Of a stretch of DNA of 64,000 nucleotides, positions 42,701 through 57,700 are shown one piece after another. A program made the translations under genes and the position numbers. Under the pieces are notes generated by a model. That model saw nothing but the letters and a program-made list of their open reading frames with translations, was not told the DNA's origin and did no database searches. The stretch is from Selenomonadaceae bacterium. GTDB lineage: Bacteria; Bacillota; Negativicutes; Selenomonadales; Selenomonadaceae. The stretch covers positions 1 through 64,000 of the forward strand of contig JAFWFO010000024.1 of the NCBI GenBank assembly GCA_017515635.1. Reading direction: 5' to 3'. Position 1 is the stretch's first letter; each line of letters begins with the position of its first letter.

Positions 42701-45700
42701 GACTTACAATCGCGGCAAAGAGTGACGGCAAGACCGCCACGCTCACAAGCGGCACCGTCACGCTCGCCGCAGGAGAATCCGTCACCGACACGAGTGCCAA
42801 CAAGACCGTCACCGCAGGCACGGGCACAACGCTCACTTACACGGCGGACACCGACACAATCACGGTCACCAGCGAAAATGGTGGCACGTTCACCGTTGAC
42901 GACACCACTTACACGAAGAATGCTAGCGGCTACTTGACGAAGGGAACCGGCACAGACCTTAAACTCTGGAAAGGCGAAGAATACACTTTGGGTGATCTTG
43001 CTTATCAAAGCTCTTGGAGCGACATCACCATTGCGACTGACAACATTATCCAAATCACGAACAACACGGACACCATTTTTGCCACTGAAGACGGAACGCC
43101 CCTTGCTGTGTGCACAAAGAAACAGTCTAATGGTAGCCAATATGTTGAATTGGTTCCTTATGGCGATTCATCGATTGATTTGTCGAAGTACACCATCAAT
43201 GTCAGCGATCTGACGTCTCATCTCTTTCTCCGCCACGCTTCTTACAGCGATAAGGAAACTTCCCCGACGATAACTGTGAGTTCGGGTGCAAAGCTCAAAG
43301 TTATCAGTTACACAAAGCCTGCTGCCGGCTTCGACGTTTACGACAGTACCGAAACTACTCCTGCATGGATTAGAAAATCAACCAGCAATACGAACGCATC
43401 AGATGAGATTAAGTTCATTTTGTTCGACGGCGAAATTCAGCTGAAGGAAAAACAAACCGTCTATTTTGGCTCGAAAGAAGGTAAATCGCTCGAAACGAAT
43501 GTCAACGATTTCATTGTCAGCTATGAAACCGCCACCTCCGACGGCTCTACCACGACGACGACAAAAATCACTCCGCCATCAGGCAAGACAACGTTCACAT
43601 TCGACGAAAAAAACTACACGGCTTCCAATTCCATCACCATCGAACAAACTGTCAAAGGCGAAGGCGAAGACGCAACAACAACCAAAGTCACCGCAAAAAA
43701 TGGCACTTCGTTTACAATCGGCGATACAACATACAACGTCACTTCAAACGGCGTAATTACCACCACCCAAGACAACGCCACTAAAGTTTACACGGGCGAA
43801 GTTACGTTAGCCGGCACGACGGCGGTTACTTTTGATGTCGACGAACTCACCAACGGCGAAAGTATGGTCGCGGTGAAGGAAGCTCCCGACGGTGACATAA
43901 CTATCGCGGCGAACGATTTATCTAAGACGGGCGAATATCTTGTTTTGGTCGACAGCACAAGCACACTCTCAAAACAATACGGCGTGCTCGAAAAGACAGG
44001 CGACAACACTTACACGCTCACTCAGCCGGATGATAAAAAAATTCTGGAGAACTACACCGCGCCTTCTTCCGTGACAATCGATTCAGCTGTTGCACAAAGC
44101 GGCACCGTCACTTTCGATTCCGCGTTCGTCGGCAAGAAAATTTCCGTCGGAGATAATCAGATAAACGCCTCTCTCGTCAGTGATTCCGTTTTCGCGGTCG
44201 GCAATAAAGACGGCATAGCTTACGTCACGGGCGCCGGCGTAGTCACTTTGAGCGGTGGCAGTATCAGAGCGGACAACTCCACTCAAACCATTGCTTTGAG
44301 CAAAGCCTATTCCATTTCGAGCAGCAAGGGCGACGGTGACAGCCTCGACGGTGTCGTTGTTTCGTCCTCCGGCATTGTCGGCGATATCGAAAACGGCGAA
44401 TCTTTCTCGGTCAACAGTGCCGAATACACGTATAACGCAAAATTTGGTTTAAAGACTTCCGACAGCATTCTTTCGAACAGCGTTGCCACGGTGGACAACA
44501 ACAGTGTCATGTCCGTCAAACTTGCGGATCTCTCCAACAAAGACAAGTTCATGGCCATTGTCGCTCCCAAAAACAGTCTTTTGGCTATCAGTTCGTCAAT
44601 TCCGAGCAACGGTATCATTGTCGACGATAAAGACGATATGTCCGTCAAATACGGCGACTTCAAGAGCAGTTTGGTCAGCGGCACAAAGTACGTCACCATC
44701 TCAAGTGACGCCGGTAACTTTGCGAGCGCAGATAATCTCAGCATTTCCGTCGGCGACAACACAGACGCTTTCTTCAGTCTCAATTCGGCGGATGAATTTA
44801 AAGACGTGACGATTAACGCCAATTCGCACGCAACTTTCAAAGTCACCGCAGTTGGTTCTGCAAAGACATTCACCGTCAGCGGCAAAGATGAGGAACCGAC
44901 CATCACGGGCGCAACGGAAATAACTTTGATCGACGGCACAATCACCGCTACAGACGGGCAAAAGGTCAAACTCGGCGAAGGCGACAACGCTCAAACGCTT
45001 GCGGTTACCGAAGGCTCCCTCGTCATTACACAGGACGACGACGATAACTGGACGGTCACGGGAACAAGTGCCGCCAAGTTCAACTTCAACGGTAAAAATT
45101 ACGAGATTAACGCCGTCACCGACAAAGTTACTTTCACACTCGGCGAAAACGATGTTTCAATCGGCTCGCTCAGCGAAAACGAATCCTTCACTTACGGCGA
45201 AAATCAATACTCGCTCAAGAGCGCGGGACGACTGATTACCTCCGACGACGACAACGCTTACAAAGTCTACAAAGATTCTTTAACCGACAGCGTCACTACG
45301 ATAGAACTTAACGACAACGAAAACTGGAACGGACTTGTTACAATTTCTTCGGATAATCTTACGGCGTCCATTCCGCCCGCAAACACGGCGCAGACCGCTA
45401 TAATCATGGACAGCGGTTTCACCAAGACTTACGGCACACTTACTTCGGATGGCAAAAACTGGTCGATTGACTCAACCCAAGAAGAAGATGCACTGAATAA
45501 AATCTTCATCGGCAAGGGTAACCGTTCCGTCAGTCTTTCAAATTTCTTTGCCTCATTGCCTAACCATTCCACCTCAATAGAAGCGGAGGGCGTGGCAACC
45601 TTCACTGTCGCCGACAACGAGACCCTCGGATTCGTCGTCACGATTGACGGCACTGCGGCAAGCGTAAGCGACGTGTCGTCTGTCTCTCTGCTGAGCGGCT

Positions 45701-48700
45701 CGCTCACGGCGGACGAAAATATTCCTTCCGTCAAGGCGAACAACTACGTCGTTGCGGAGGCAAGCGAGAACGACAGCATAATCGTCGTAAATGACGGCAG
45801 CGGCGTTTCGGTCGGCGGACTCAACGAAGGCGAAAACTTCAAAGTCAACACCAAAGGTTACAGCATGACGAAAATCGGTGTCACCGACGGCGTATCACTG
45901 TTGGCGGACACCAAACCTACTTCAAACGAGGACAAGTACACTCTCGCGCTGTCGGATTTGCAGGACGGCACGTGGAAAAATTTGATTACCGTCGGCAACG
46001 GCTTATCAGTCGACGCGAACTCAGATACGGGCTTCGTCGTCAGTGAAAATAAAGAAAGCCTCTATGCAGAATTAACGGGCGATTCCGCAACCGGCTTTAC
46101 CTATGCTTCGGTCGACAATGCCGACGAGTGGACTGATGGCAAATCAAGTGCCGTCAGCATTAACAACACGACGCTCACTTTGCCCGACGACTTTGCCTCA
46201 ATCAAAGCCATTCAATCGCAAGCGGAATTCTCCATAACTGCGGCGGGCAACTCAACTTACACCGTCAAAGATTCTTCCGACGGTGCGTCAATCACGGGCG
46301 CAAATTCAATCACCCAAACCGCAGGCAATATTTTGCTCAGCGACTCGGCTCAAAGCGTCACGGCCGGCGAAGATAAAATTTCTTTCGCAAGCGTCAACAG
46401 CTCTGCAACAGAGGCGGACGGCATAATCAATGTTTCCGTCACCGGCGAAAATGTTTCTGTCGGCGGACTTGACGACGGCGAATCGTTCAAAGTCGACAAC
46501 GAAACTTATACCGTCACGGGCAACAAACTTACCAAAGGCGACAAGCTGTGGAAAGATTCGATTGATTCTTCCAACAAAGCCGTGGACGTTTCCAAACTCG
46601 CAGACGAATACTGGACAGCGCAGATTGTGGCTCCCAACGGTGAACTTAATCTCACCAAATCAAATATTTCACTTGCGGCGGGCGGCGCATTCATTGTCGA
46701 CAGTTACGGCTCCGATAAAATTTACGGCACGTTGATTTCGGTATCGGGCGGCGAAGCAAATGCCGGCTATAGTCTTTCAGCCGACGGCGCGACTGCGAGC
46801 CTGTCTTCGATTACAATCGACAACATTTACTACGGCGGCAGCGGAAAAGAAACTGCAGTTCCTTTCATCTTCACGGAAGACTTTGCCAACGTTTCAATCA
46901 CGGCGGGCGATCACGTTTTCGCCGTCACCGACGATACTGAGGAATTCGTCGTTAAATATCAGCCGCAATATCCGAAACTCTCCGTTGAAAATGCCGCAAG
47001 CGTCAGTTTAATTTCGGGCGAAATTACCCCGTCCACGGAAAAGCAAAAAATTTTCACGGGCAACGATTCAATCACGGCGGCTCAAGGCTTGAACGTCACC
47101 AACGACGGCACTGTCATTAAAATCAGCGGTATCGGCGTCAACGTCGGCGAAGGCGGCGACACGGACGGCAAATTTGTCGTCAACAACACGAATTACCAAT
47201 ACATTGCCAAACTCGGAAGTCTCGTCACGACGGATACGCAAGGCACGTCAATCACGGGCGTTGTCGGCTCCACTGCCTTTAATTCGGTTTCGAGTGGGAA
47301 CAGCACGGGCGGCAAATTCACGCTCGGCGTTGACGATACTACCAACGCCATTGCTCCGACGAAGGACGACAGCACGCTTGACCTTACGGAAGTCGACGAA
47401 GAAAAAACCGTTTTGAGCAGTCTTAACCCGAATGATGAAAACATCACCAAACTTGCCGACCTTACTTACTCGGCAACTGCAAACGCCGTGACTTTTGAAC
47501 TCAAACAAGAGGAAGGCTATAGTGGGGCAATTAATTCCGTTTTGCTTGGCGCGGAAGATACCAAACTTGAAACCGACTTCGCAATTCCCGCCGTCAAAAC
47601 GAGCGAGCATAACTACAAATCTCTCACTTACACAATCGGCGACGCAACTTACAAACCCGACAAATTGAACAAAACCAATCCGAATTCTACTTCTGCGATA
47701 ACCGTTGCCGTAATCGAGGACGGGGCGTCTTCGGCGTTGACGGACGGCAAAGTTGTTCTTGACCCGGACAGCACGGATACAAATTTCGTCAAAGTCTCCA
47801 CCGACGGCGAAAATACCAACACAATCAAGGCGACTGAGGGCGACGGCATGACCGTTGAAGTAGCGACTACGGGCGAAGGCGACGCCGCCGAAACCACAGT
47901 CACAATCGACGGGCTTGCCAACGACGATAAATTTACCGTCGACGACAAGAGCTATCAGGTTATGTCCGGCAACCTCATCAACGTCACCGACAAATATCTC
48001 TGGACAAACACAACCGATACATTCTCGGACGGCGTCACCCTTTCCGAACTTGCCGACCTCGACGAAAACTGGCTTAAGATCCGCACAATCGACGGCAACC
48101 TTACAATCAATGACGACGAACTTTTCGTTGACGGCACAAAACAGCTTACCAAAGTTGATTTGTACAACAGCGAACTTGACAAAGGAATTACTTACGGCAA
48201 ACTTACCAAGAACGAGGACGACAGCGGAAAAGTCACGTCTTACACGCTCAAAAAAGTTAAAGCCGATACTGATTTGACTTCAATCACGCTGGACAATACG
48301 AAATTCAGCGCGACTCCGACGGCGGCTAATGACGGTAGCGGCGAGCTTACAATCACACCCGCAACTGAAACCGACGCCTTGAAAGTCACGGGCACGGATA
48401 AAGTCACACTCGAAAGCGGCACAATCGACGCGACAATTCCCGTCACGGCGGGCGACTACACCGTCACCGCTTCCGACGGCGCAAAAATCACCGTCACCAA
48501 AGAAGGCGACGCAATTTCAATCGGCGGCATTGACGGGGCAACCGACAAATTCACCGTTTCGGACGGCAAGAACACAACGACTTATCAATTCGTCGACAAT
48601 ATTCTTATCAAGCTGGGCACGGACGGCAAAACAATCGAAGGCGTTGTCACTACGGGCTTTGACACCGACGAAGGCACGCTCTCGCTTAATGACGCCGTCA

Positions 48701-51700
48701 CTACCGACGCCATTGCTCCGACAGACGGCACGCTTGATTTGACCACTACGGCGGCAACCACGCCGGGCACGAAAACTGTTTTGAGCAGTCTCGACACGAC
48801 GAAAAACGTTACCAGACTTGCCGACCTTGAAGTCGAAGACGCAACTTTCACATTCACCAATCCCGCAGATAACGTTGAAACTTCAATCACTTCAATCAAA
48901 CTCGGCGCGACGGCGGCAACTGTCGATACGCCTTTCAACACGCTCGTCACCACGACAGCGGGCACAGGCACTGTAACCTTTGAAGTCAACGGCAACAAAT
49001 TCGCGGCGGAAAAATCTGCTCTCGAAATTAAATCGGGCACGGCAAGCGGCGAATCCACGCTTACTAAAGGTACCGTCACGCTCAACGCAGAAGAATTCGT
49101 CACCGACACCGACACAGGCAAGACCGTCACCGCAGGCACGGGCACAACGCTCACTTACACGGCGGACACCGACACCGTTACCGAACTTTCGGACGACGAA
49201 TCTTTCACTGTCAAAACGACCGACGGCACCTCGACCGAATACACCATGAAGGGTATCGGCTTGACCACCACCGAAGTCACGGGCACGGGTTCTACCGCTA
49301 CAACCACCGATAAAGTTTGGACGGCGGATAACGAAACTTCCTTCACGCTGGCAGACCTTGACAACTCAAAAAACTGGAGCACTTTCGCGACAGCAGACGA
49401 GGACGGCACATTGACGATTGACGGCGATTCGACTGCGGGCATTATCGTTGCCGACGACGAATCTGCGCGGCTGGCAAATCTCGAAGGCACGGCGGCTACG
49501 GGCTTCACTTTGACGCCTTACACCGGCAGCAAAGAAACTTTGAGCGGCGTCACCGTCAACGGCGTGATTGCAACGTTGGATCCGAGTTACACGAACATCA
49601 CCGCCAACTATACGACAACTTTCACCGTCAACCCGAACGGCAAAAATACGTTCACTGTCAACGCTTCGGCAAAAGACAACGACGGAACCGCTTCACCTGC
49701 AAGCGTCACGGGCGCAACGGACGTTAATCTTACAAGCGGCTCGCTTACAATGAAAGGCACCACAAGCAATGCGACTGAAGTTCCCATCACGGCGGGCGGC
49801 TACACAATCAGCAAACTCGGCGGCAGCGGCGGCGGCACAATCGTCGTTTCCGCAACCGAAAGCGGCGACAAAACAACCGTCACTGTCAGCGACATTGTCG
49901 CCGACGAATACTTCACCGTTACCGACGGCGACGGCAATGCCACAACTTACAAAAAACCTAAAGGCGATGTTGGTCTCGTTGCCTTTGACTCAGAAAACAA
50001 ACTTAAAGGCGTTGTCGAGGGCTTTAATTCGACCTCGAAATCTGTCGAACTCGGCACGGATATAACGCCCGCACTTGTTCCCGACAAAGGCAAACTCGAC
50101 TTGAGCAAGGTGACGACGAACGCCACGATTCTCGACAGCGATACAAATCCCACGAATGTTATCGGCACGCTTGCCAAAGGCGACAGCGGCAACTTCACGC
50201 TCACGCCTGCGGATGGCTTCCCGAATTTCACAATCAACACCACAAAATTAATTGACTCCGTCGCCATGAGCAAAAACGGCACGGGCGTCGATAAACTTTC
50301 CGTTGCAGTGGCGGGCATTAAAGTCACCACGACCGACGCAGACGCTTACACCGTCAACGACATTACTTACACCGCGACGGCTCCGCTGATAATCACCACG
50401 ACCGCCGACAGCTCCACGCTCGACACCGGTACCGTCACGCTTGGCACCGACGCGCCGAAAGTCACGGGCACGAACGAACTTAAGACCGTCGAAGTCACCG
50501 CCGGCGAAATTACTGCCACCGCTCAAAACGGCGCAATCACTTTGTCGAACATCGGCACGGGCACAACCAAAGATAAATTCACCGTCACCACCGCTGACGA
50601 CAAGTCGACTGATTACGAAATGAACGGTATCGGCTTGACGAAGGAAAGCGGCAAAAAAGTTTTGGGCGACACTCAACCCGAAGACGCCGAAAACTTCAGC
50701 GTTGCAGTTGCAAGCCTCGATACGGAAACTTGGCTTGACGTTGTCAGCGAAGCTCCGCTCACAATCAACGCCGAAAGCAAAGACGCCGTTGTTGCCGACG
50801 AAGATTTGACTAATCGTATCGGCACGCTCAAGAAAAATTCCGACAATACTTTCACGCTCACCAAAGGCACAACCGACATTTTGAAAGAAGTCACCGTTGA
50901 CGGCGTGACTGCCAACTTTGATAAAGATTTCGCCAATCTGCTCGAAATCACGGCGACGGGCGGCAAATTCACCGTCACCGAATTAACCGACACGAACGCC
51001 AACTTCACCGTCACCGACACCGCCGAAAAAACTACCCTCGCGAACGCGGCAAAAGTTTCTTTGACGAGCGGCACACTTTCCGACTTGACGAGCACAACCG
51101 AAGTTACTGCGGGCGACTACACCATCACGGCGGGCAGTGAAAAAATTGACATCACCGTTGACGGCGACACCGTTAAAATCGGCGGCATTGGCGCGAAGGA
51201 CGAAACTTTCACCGTCACCGACAACAGCGCAGATTCGCCCAAATCCGTTACTTATCAATATTTCAACGGCATTCTCGTTACCGTCGGCACGGACGGCAAC
51301 ACGACCAAAATCACGGGGCTTGTCGCAACTGAGGACTTCGACGCGACCACAGGCACTTACACGCTCGGCAATCCGCCCACCAGTGTTACCGCGCCTGAAG
51401 ACGGCTCACTTGATTTGTCTGACGTCACCGAATCGAAAACAACGATTTTGAGCAGCACCGATCCTGCCGCCACAACGACACCGACCAAACTCGGCGAGAT
51501 TACCGTTAACGAAGATGGCTCCATTGAAGTTACCGGCACGGCGAACGACATCAACGAAATTAAACTTGGCACCGCGCCTCAAACCGTCACCACGAAATTT
51601 GACACGACTGTTACCACGCCCAAAGCTGGCGGTATTTTCACCGTCAACGGCGAAAAATTTGCGGCGACCAATGATCTCAAAATTGCGGCGACTTACGATG

Positions 51701-54700
51701 AAGCTGAACAATCGGGCGACGCCACACTTACAACAGGCACTGTCGAACTTACCGAAGGCGACATCGCATCCGTCAAGACAACCGCAGGCAAAGAACTTAC
51801 TGCGGGCAAAGTCGCAAGCGGCTATGACAACGCCGACGGAAAACTTATCGTCACCGCAACGGCGACCGAAGCCACAATCACCGACTTTAACGAAGGCGAT
51901 ACCGTCACAATCACCGACGCAACCGACAACACAACCGTCTACACAAAGACAAATATCGGATTCGTCAGCCAAAACGAAAACAGCGACGTTTACAATTTCG
52001 CCACAATCGGCGGCGACATCACCGCCACCGCACTTGCCAACGCTGATTGGAAACAGGCTATTGCCACGTCAACCGAAAAGTTCACGCTCGGCGAAAAAAC
52101 CATTCCCACCACCTACGACGCCACAAAAGATATTGTCGTGCTCGGCGGCGCGGAAAACGTCACCGACGCGGCAGTCAACAAAAATTACGGCACAATCACG
52201 CTCGGCGACTCGACCGATAAATTCACCTTCAAGCTCACGGGTAAAGACGTTCCCGATGAAATCACCGTGAATGATAATTACGGCGTTGGCGTTGTCGCGA
52301 CGATGAGCAATTACACAGACGACGGCATTGACTTTACCGCCAAAGACGCAAGCTTTACCGTCAAGGCGAAAACTTCAAGCGCAAACGGCGATATTGCAAA
52401 CGGCGACGGCGAAGCGGCATTCAACGTCGACGCGGCGGGTAATTATGCCAAAGTCACAGGCTCCGACATCACCGTTGACTTGACGAGCGGCACTCTCGAC
52501 GCCACGATTGCTCTTGAAATTTCGGTCGGCGAAAATAAAGTCACCGTCACCGAAATTGTTCCCGACACCGCAACCGACAACAACGCCGTCACCGTCATCA
52601 CCACCGACGGCACGGATTTGCAAATCGGCGAACTCAATACGGGCGACACATTCACTATCAACGAGGTAAATTACAAAATGAGCGACATCGGCTTACTCAA
52701 ACAAAAGGGGGACGAGTGGACGTTCGTTGCCGAGGGCGTCACGAAGACGGGCGACCTTGCCACCTACGATTACGCGGACAAAGACGGCGACGAGCTTATT
52801 GCTGTCAAAAATGGCGCAATCGACTTGAAAAACGTCACGGGCAACGCGCAGATTGTCGACAACAAAGACAATCCGCAAGTCACTTACGCGGAACTCACGA
52901 AGACGGACGACACTTGGACAATCAATAAGCAAGACGACAACTGGGACGACGCTGACCCGCCCATTAACACAATCAATATCGGCGGCTCCGTCAAAGATTT
53001 GATGACGGACTTCGGCGCGACCGTCAACACCGCTGCCGGCACGGACACTTACACCGTCAACGGCAACACTTACACGCCCGCAACGGCGACCGGCACGCTT
53101 GCTATCGCGGCAACTTACGACACCACGGCGGATTCAACCCTTACGACCGGCATTGTCAAACTTGCCAAAGGTGAATTCGTTACCCCGACAAGCGAAAACG
53201 AAGGCAAAATTACTTGCACCGGCACGCAAGACAACGCCTCAATCGAAGTTGAAGTTTCAAACGGCGAGGCAACCATTAAAGACCTTGACGCGAGCGAATC
53301 CTTCAGCATTGAAACGGCGAATGGCACTGCGCTTAACTTCACGAAGAGCGATCTTACCTTGCTCAACGACGATAAAGCTCTTTGGGTCGGAAGTTCGATT
53401 AAAGGCAACGACGCTTCAATCGCGGCAAATGAATTGCTCAATGCCACCAAGGACGATTGGAAAGCCACCGTCGAGGCAACCATTACCGACAACATACCCG
53501 ACGAAAAAGCCAACATCACGCTTGGCGGCACAACAATCGCAAACGGCGATTATATTGTCGTCAACAGCAAAGACAATCCCTCGAAACTTTACGGGCAATT
53601 AACCGTTGACAGCACCGACGATACCGCACCTTACACGCTGGCGACTCCGGATCCCGCCGTTACCAAAGTTCTCGGCGCGACTACGGCTTTGGATTCAATC
53701 ACCGTCACGGGCGTTTCCGCGTCCATTGCCAAAGATTTCGCCGAAGTTCCCATTACCGCAAACGGCGCAACTTTCACCGTAACTTCAAACGCTAACTTTA
53801 TCGTCAATTCTCCCACCAACACCAGTGCACATGCCTCCGTTGTCGACGCCACAAGCGTTGCTCTCACGGCAGGCACTTTAACCACGACCAATGAAAATCA
53901 AGTTGCCATTAACGGTATCACCGCCACAACCGGCGATTTCGACATTACCGCCACAACGGAAGGCACGACAACCACCACGAAACTTGAAGGACTTACCACG
54001 GGCGACGCCTTCACCTATGGCGACGACACGAACGAATACACTTACAACAGCAACGTCAGCGGTTTCGTTCACGATGAAAAACTTTATGCCAACGTCGATT
54101 TGACGACCAAAGACATTGCCGACATCACAACCGACGCCAATTATTCGACGATGGCGGAAGCGACAACCGACAGCGGCGTTACCACGCTTGAACTGCAAGA
54201 GGCAACCTCAACAGATTCGGCTTTCGTTTTCGTCAACAGCACCGACGCTGAAGAACTCAGAACCGTTTACGCCACGCAGACTGCAGGCACCGCAGACGAA
54301 GGCACTGTTATTGAACAGGTTGCAACGACGGGCAAATTTGCTGTTGACGCCTCCGGACTCGCAAACAACGGCAAACTTACCGTCAAATTCGATGCGGACG
54401 TCACACTTCCCGAAGGACAAGCCACTGTCAACGGCGTTGCCTTCAACGCGGCGGAAGATATCACCGTTGCGGCAACCTACACTGACGACACAACCAAAGA
54501 CGCTACACTCAGCCTGGGAACTGTCACGCTCGACGCCACAACCGCCACCGTCAACACCACGAACGGCAAATCGGTTACCTTCATCAAAGGCGATGAAATT
54601 ACCGTCAACGTTGACGAAGATAATGTTGTCACGGTCAACGACCTCGACGAAGGCGATTCCTTCACCATCAACGGCGACGATGAAACCGTTTACACCATGG

Positions 54701-57700
54701 GCGACGGCGTCTTGATGAAAGGCTCCGAAATTTGGACGGGCGACATTTCCGACGGTGTCAACATTGCCGATTTGGACGCTAGCTGGATGTCCATGATTGC
54801 TGCAAACAACGGCGACATTGCAATTCCTGCTGAAGGCGTAACCGAGGGCACAACTTATATCGTCGTCGACAGCTTGACCAGCCCCACGACGGCTTACGGC
54901 ATGTTGAATCTTAACGGCGAAACTTACGCGCTCACCGCGCCCGACGAAGAAAAGATTGGCGACTTGTCCACCGACACGCCCAATTCAATTACCGTCACGG
55001 GCGTTTCCGCGACAGTCGATGAATCTTTCGGCGAAGTTCCCATTACCGCAACCACAGCTCCTCAAGACGGCTCCGCGGCAGTCTCCGCGACCTTCGGCGT
55101 TGCTTTTGTCGATGACGGTTCTGTTACCGTCGATGCCACGGGTGACACTCCCAAAGTTTCGGCGGGCAACGGCGTTATCGAAAGCGTTGCTCTTACCGAC
55201 GGAACACTTTCGACACTTGCTAACGTTCCCATTAACGACATCACCGCAACTGTCGGCGATTTCAACATTATCGCCACGACTGACGCCGACGACGAAACAA
55301 CTACCAAACTCGGCGCACTCAGCACGGGCGACGCGTTCACTTACAACGATGAAACTTTCACTTACAACGACGCCGTCAAAGGCTTCGTTACGGGCGACAC
55401 TGATTCGGGTTACAAACTTTATGCCGACGTTGATTTGACGACCACGGACATTGAGGCCATCACCAACACCGACGAAAATTATCTGACGATGATTGCCGCC
55501 ACGGGCACCGATTCAATCAACCTGGAATTGCAAGCGGCAGAAGACGGCGGTTGTGTCTTCGTCGACAGCACCGACGCTGCAACGCTCACCACGATTTACG
55601 CGAAACAAACCGAAGATGCCGATAACGAAGTCACCGTCATTGACAAAGTTTCGGACGCTGAAAATTCCTACACCGTCGACGCAACCAACCTCGCGGAAGG
55701 CGGCAAACTCACCGTTAATTTCGCGGCGACCGTCACTGTTCCCACGAACGAAACCAATTCAAGAATCGCCACAATCAACGGCGTTGACTACGACGCAAAC
55801 AGCGACATCACCGTTACAACGACTTACGATACCACGGGTGACACGCCCGTTGCGTCCTCCGAACTTGCGGCGGGTACCGTCAATCTTTCGTCGGCAACTG
55901 AAGACAAAGTTGCCACAATCACAATCGGCGACAAAGTCATTACCGCGCTGGGCTATGTCAGCGAAGAAGACGAGAAAATCGTTACCGAAGTTACCGTTTC
56001 CGTTACCGATGAAACAGTCGACGGCGAGACTAATAAAGTTGTTTCCGTCGGCGCGCTCTCCGATTACGACAAATTCAGTGTTACTTTCCCGAACGAAGAA
56101 AGTGCCAGCGGCTCGACAACCTACAATTACAACGTTATGCCCAACAACGTGCTCAGACGCGTCGCAGAAGAAGGACAAGACGGAAAGACTTTCGCGGGCG
56201 AATGGTCTGAAACTATTCCGCTTGACAAAATTCTCGACGAATCCAACTGGGGCGGCACAATCGACCTGCTTAAAGACCCGACGGATCTCGATTTAACCGA
56301 ACTCGACGATGACCAGAAAGAATTACTCGAAAGCGGCGAGCCTGTTTCCATCATGGGCAAGGACGAAAACGACAACGACAAGAAACTTGCCACGATAACC
56401 AAAAAGGAAGACGGAGACGGCAACCCCTACTACGAACTGAGCGACAACAAGGGCATTGAAACCGTCGAACTCAACGACGAATTCGACAAGCTCACAACGC
56501 CTGATTCTTCCGTCACCGTCACCACGCCCGCGGGCACGAATACCGGCGAAGACGCCAAAACTTACAGCGTCAACGGAAACGAGTTTGAACCTGCGGCAGG
56601 CGAAGATGGCTCTTACGGCGCACTCGAAATTCAATCGGGAGCTGACGGCGAAACTGCCACGCTCAGCGACGGCAAAGTTAATCTCACTGCCTCCGAAGAT
56701 GAAGAAAATCCGAGCGCAACCGAATCCGTCACCCCGACCGACGGCGAAAAAATCACCGCCAAGACGGGCGACCTTACTGTCGACGTTGCCACCGAAGGCG
56801 AAGGCGAAGAAGCCAAAACCACAACTACTGTCGGCAACATTCAAAGCGGCGAAAACTTCACCGTTGGCGAAGATGAATACGCGGCCGGCAACCTTAAGGC
56901 GGGCGACCTCATCTTGACGAAGACCGAGACCGACGAAGAAGGCAACACCACGCATAAAATTTTGAATCAGGACGGTCAAGACAAAGACAACATGTCCGTT
57001 AATACCGACACGCTCACCGGCGAAGATGAATGGTTGACTGCACTGCCCACCGACGAAGAAAACGTTTTGGCGATTGACGGCACCACGCAAGCAGGCGTTA
57101 TCGTCGACGACGAAGACGCGCCCACCGCTGTTTACGGCGAAATCACCAACGTCACCACCGAAACCGACGACGACGGCGAAAAAATCACCGACTGCACGCT
57201 TGAGGATACGGAAACTTTCACCAGCAACCCGACGGCTCTTGCCGGTATCACAATCGGCGACAACCTCAAGGCAATTATTTCCGCCATCTACAAGACAATC
57301 CAAATCACCGCAACCGCAATTGACGACAACAACGAAGAACGTATCGCGACATTCTTTGCAAACATCACTGCGGGCGACAGTTCCGACGAGGACGGCGAAT
57401 CTGAAGCCGAAGAAACTACCTTCACCGTCACGACGGGCGGGCAATACGTCAAAGTCTCAACTGACGTTACACTTATCGACAGCGGCATCATCGGCGTCAA
57501 CGCGGGTCAAACGATTATCGCAGGCTCCGACACCTTCAAAGCAAATTCCGTCAACGGCAACATGGCTTTGATCTACACCGCGCCCGCTTCCGAAGAACCC
57601 GAAGAAAACGGCGAAGACGACGCGGCAAACTTTGAAACTGTCGGCGAACTCAACGTTACGAACATTAAAAGCGGCGACGACTTTGAAATCAACGGAACGC

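Noticed and set aside
41776..43140. 454-codon open frame on the minus strand, and similar long antisense frames at 56323-57444, 57937-59289 and 59599-60630
   Set aside because: They lie antisense to the giant gene. The repetitive GAC/ACC/GTC codon use removes stops on the other strand; products are Arg/Cys/Gly-rich without recognisable motifs or ribosome sites.
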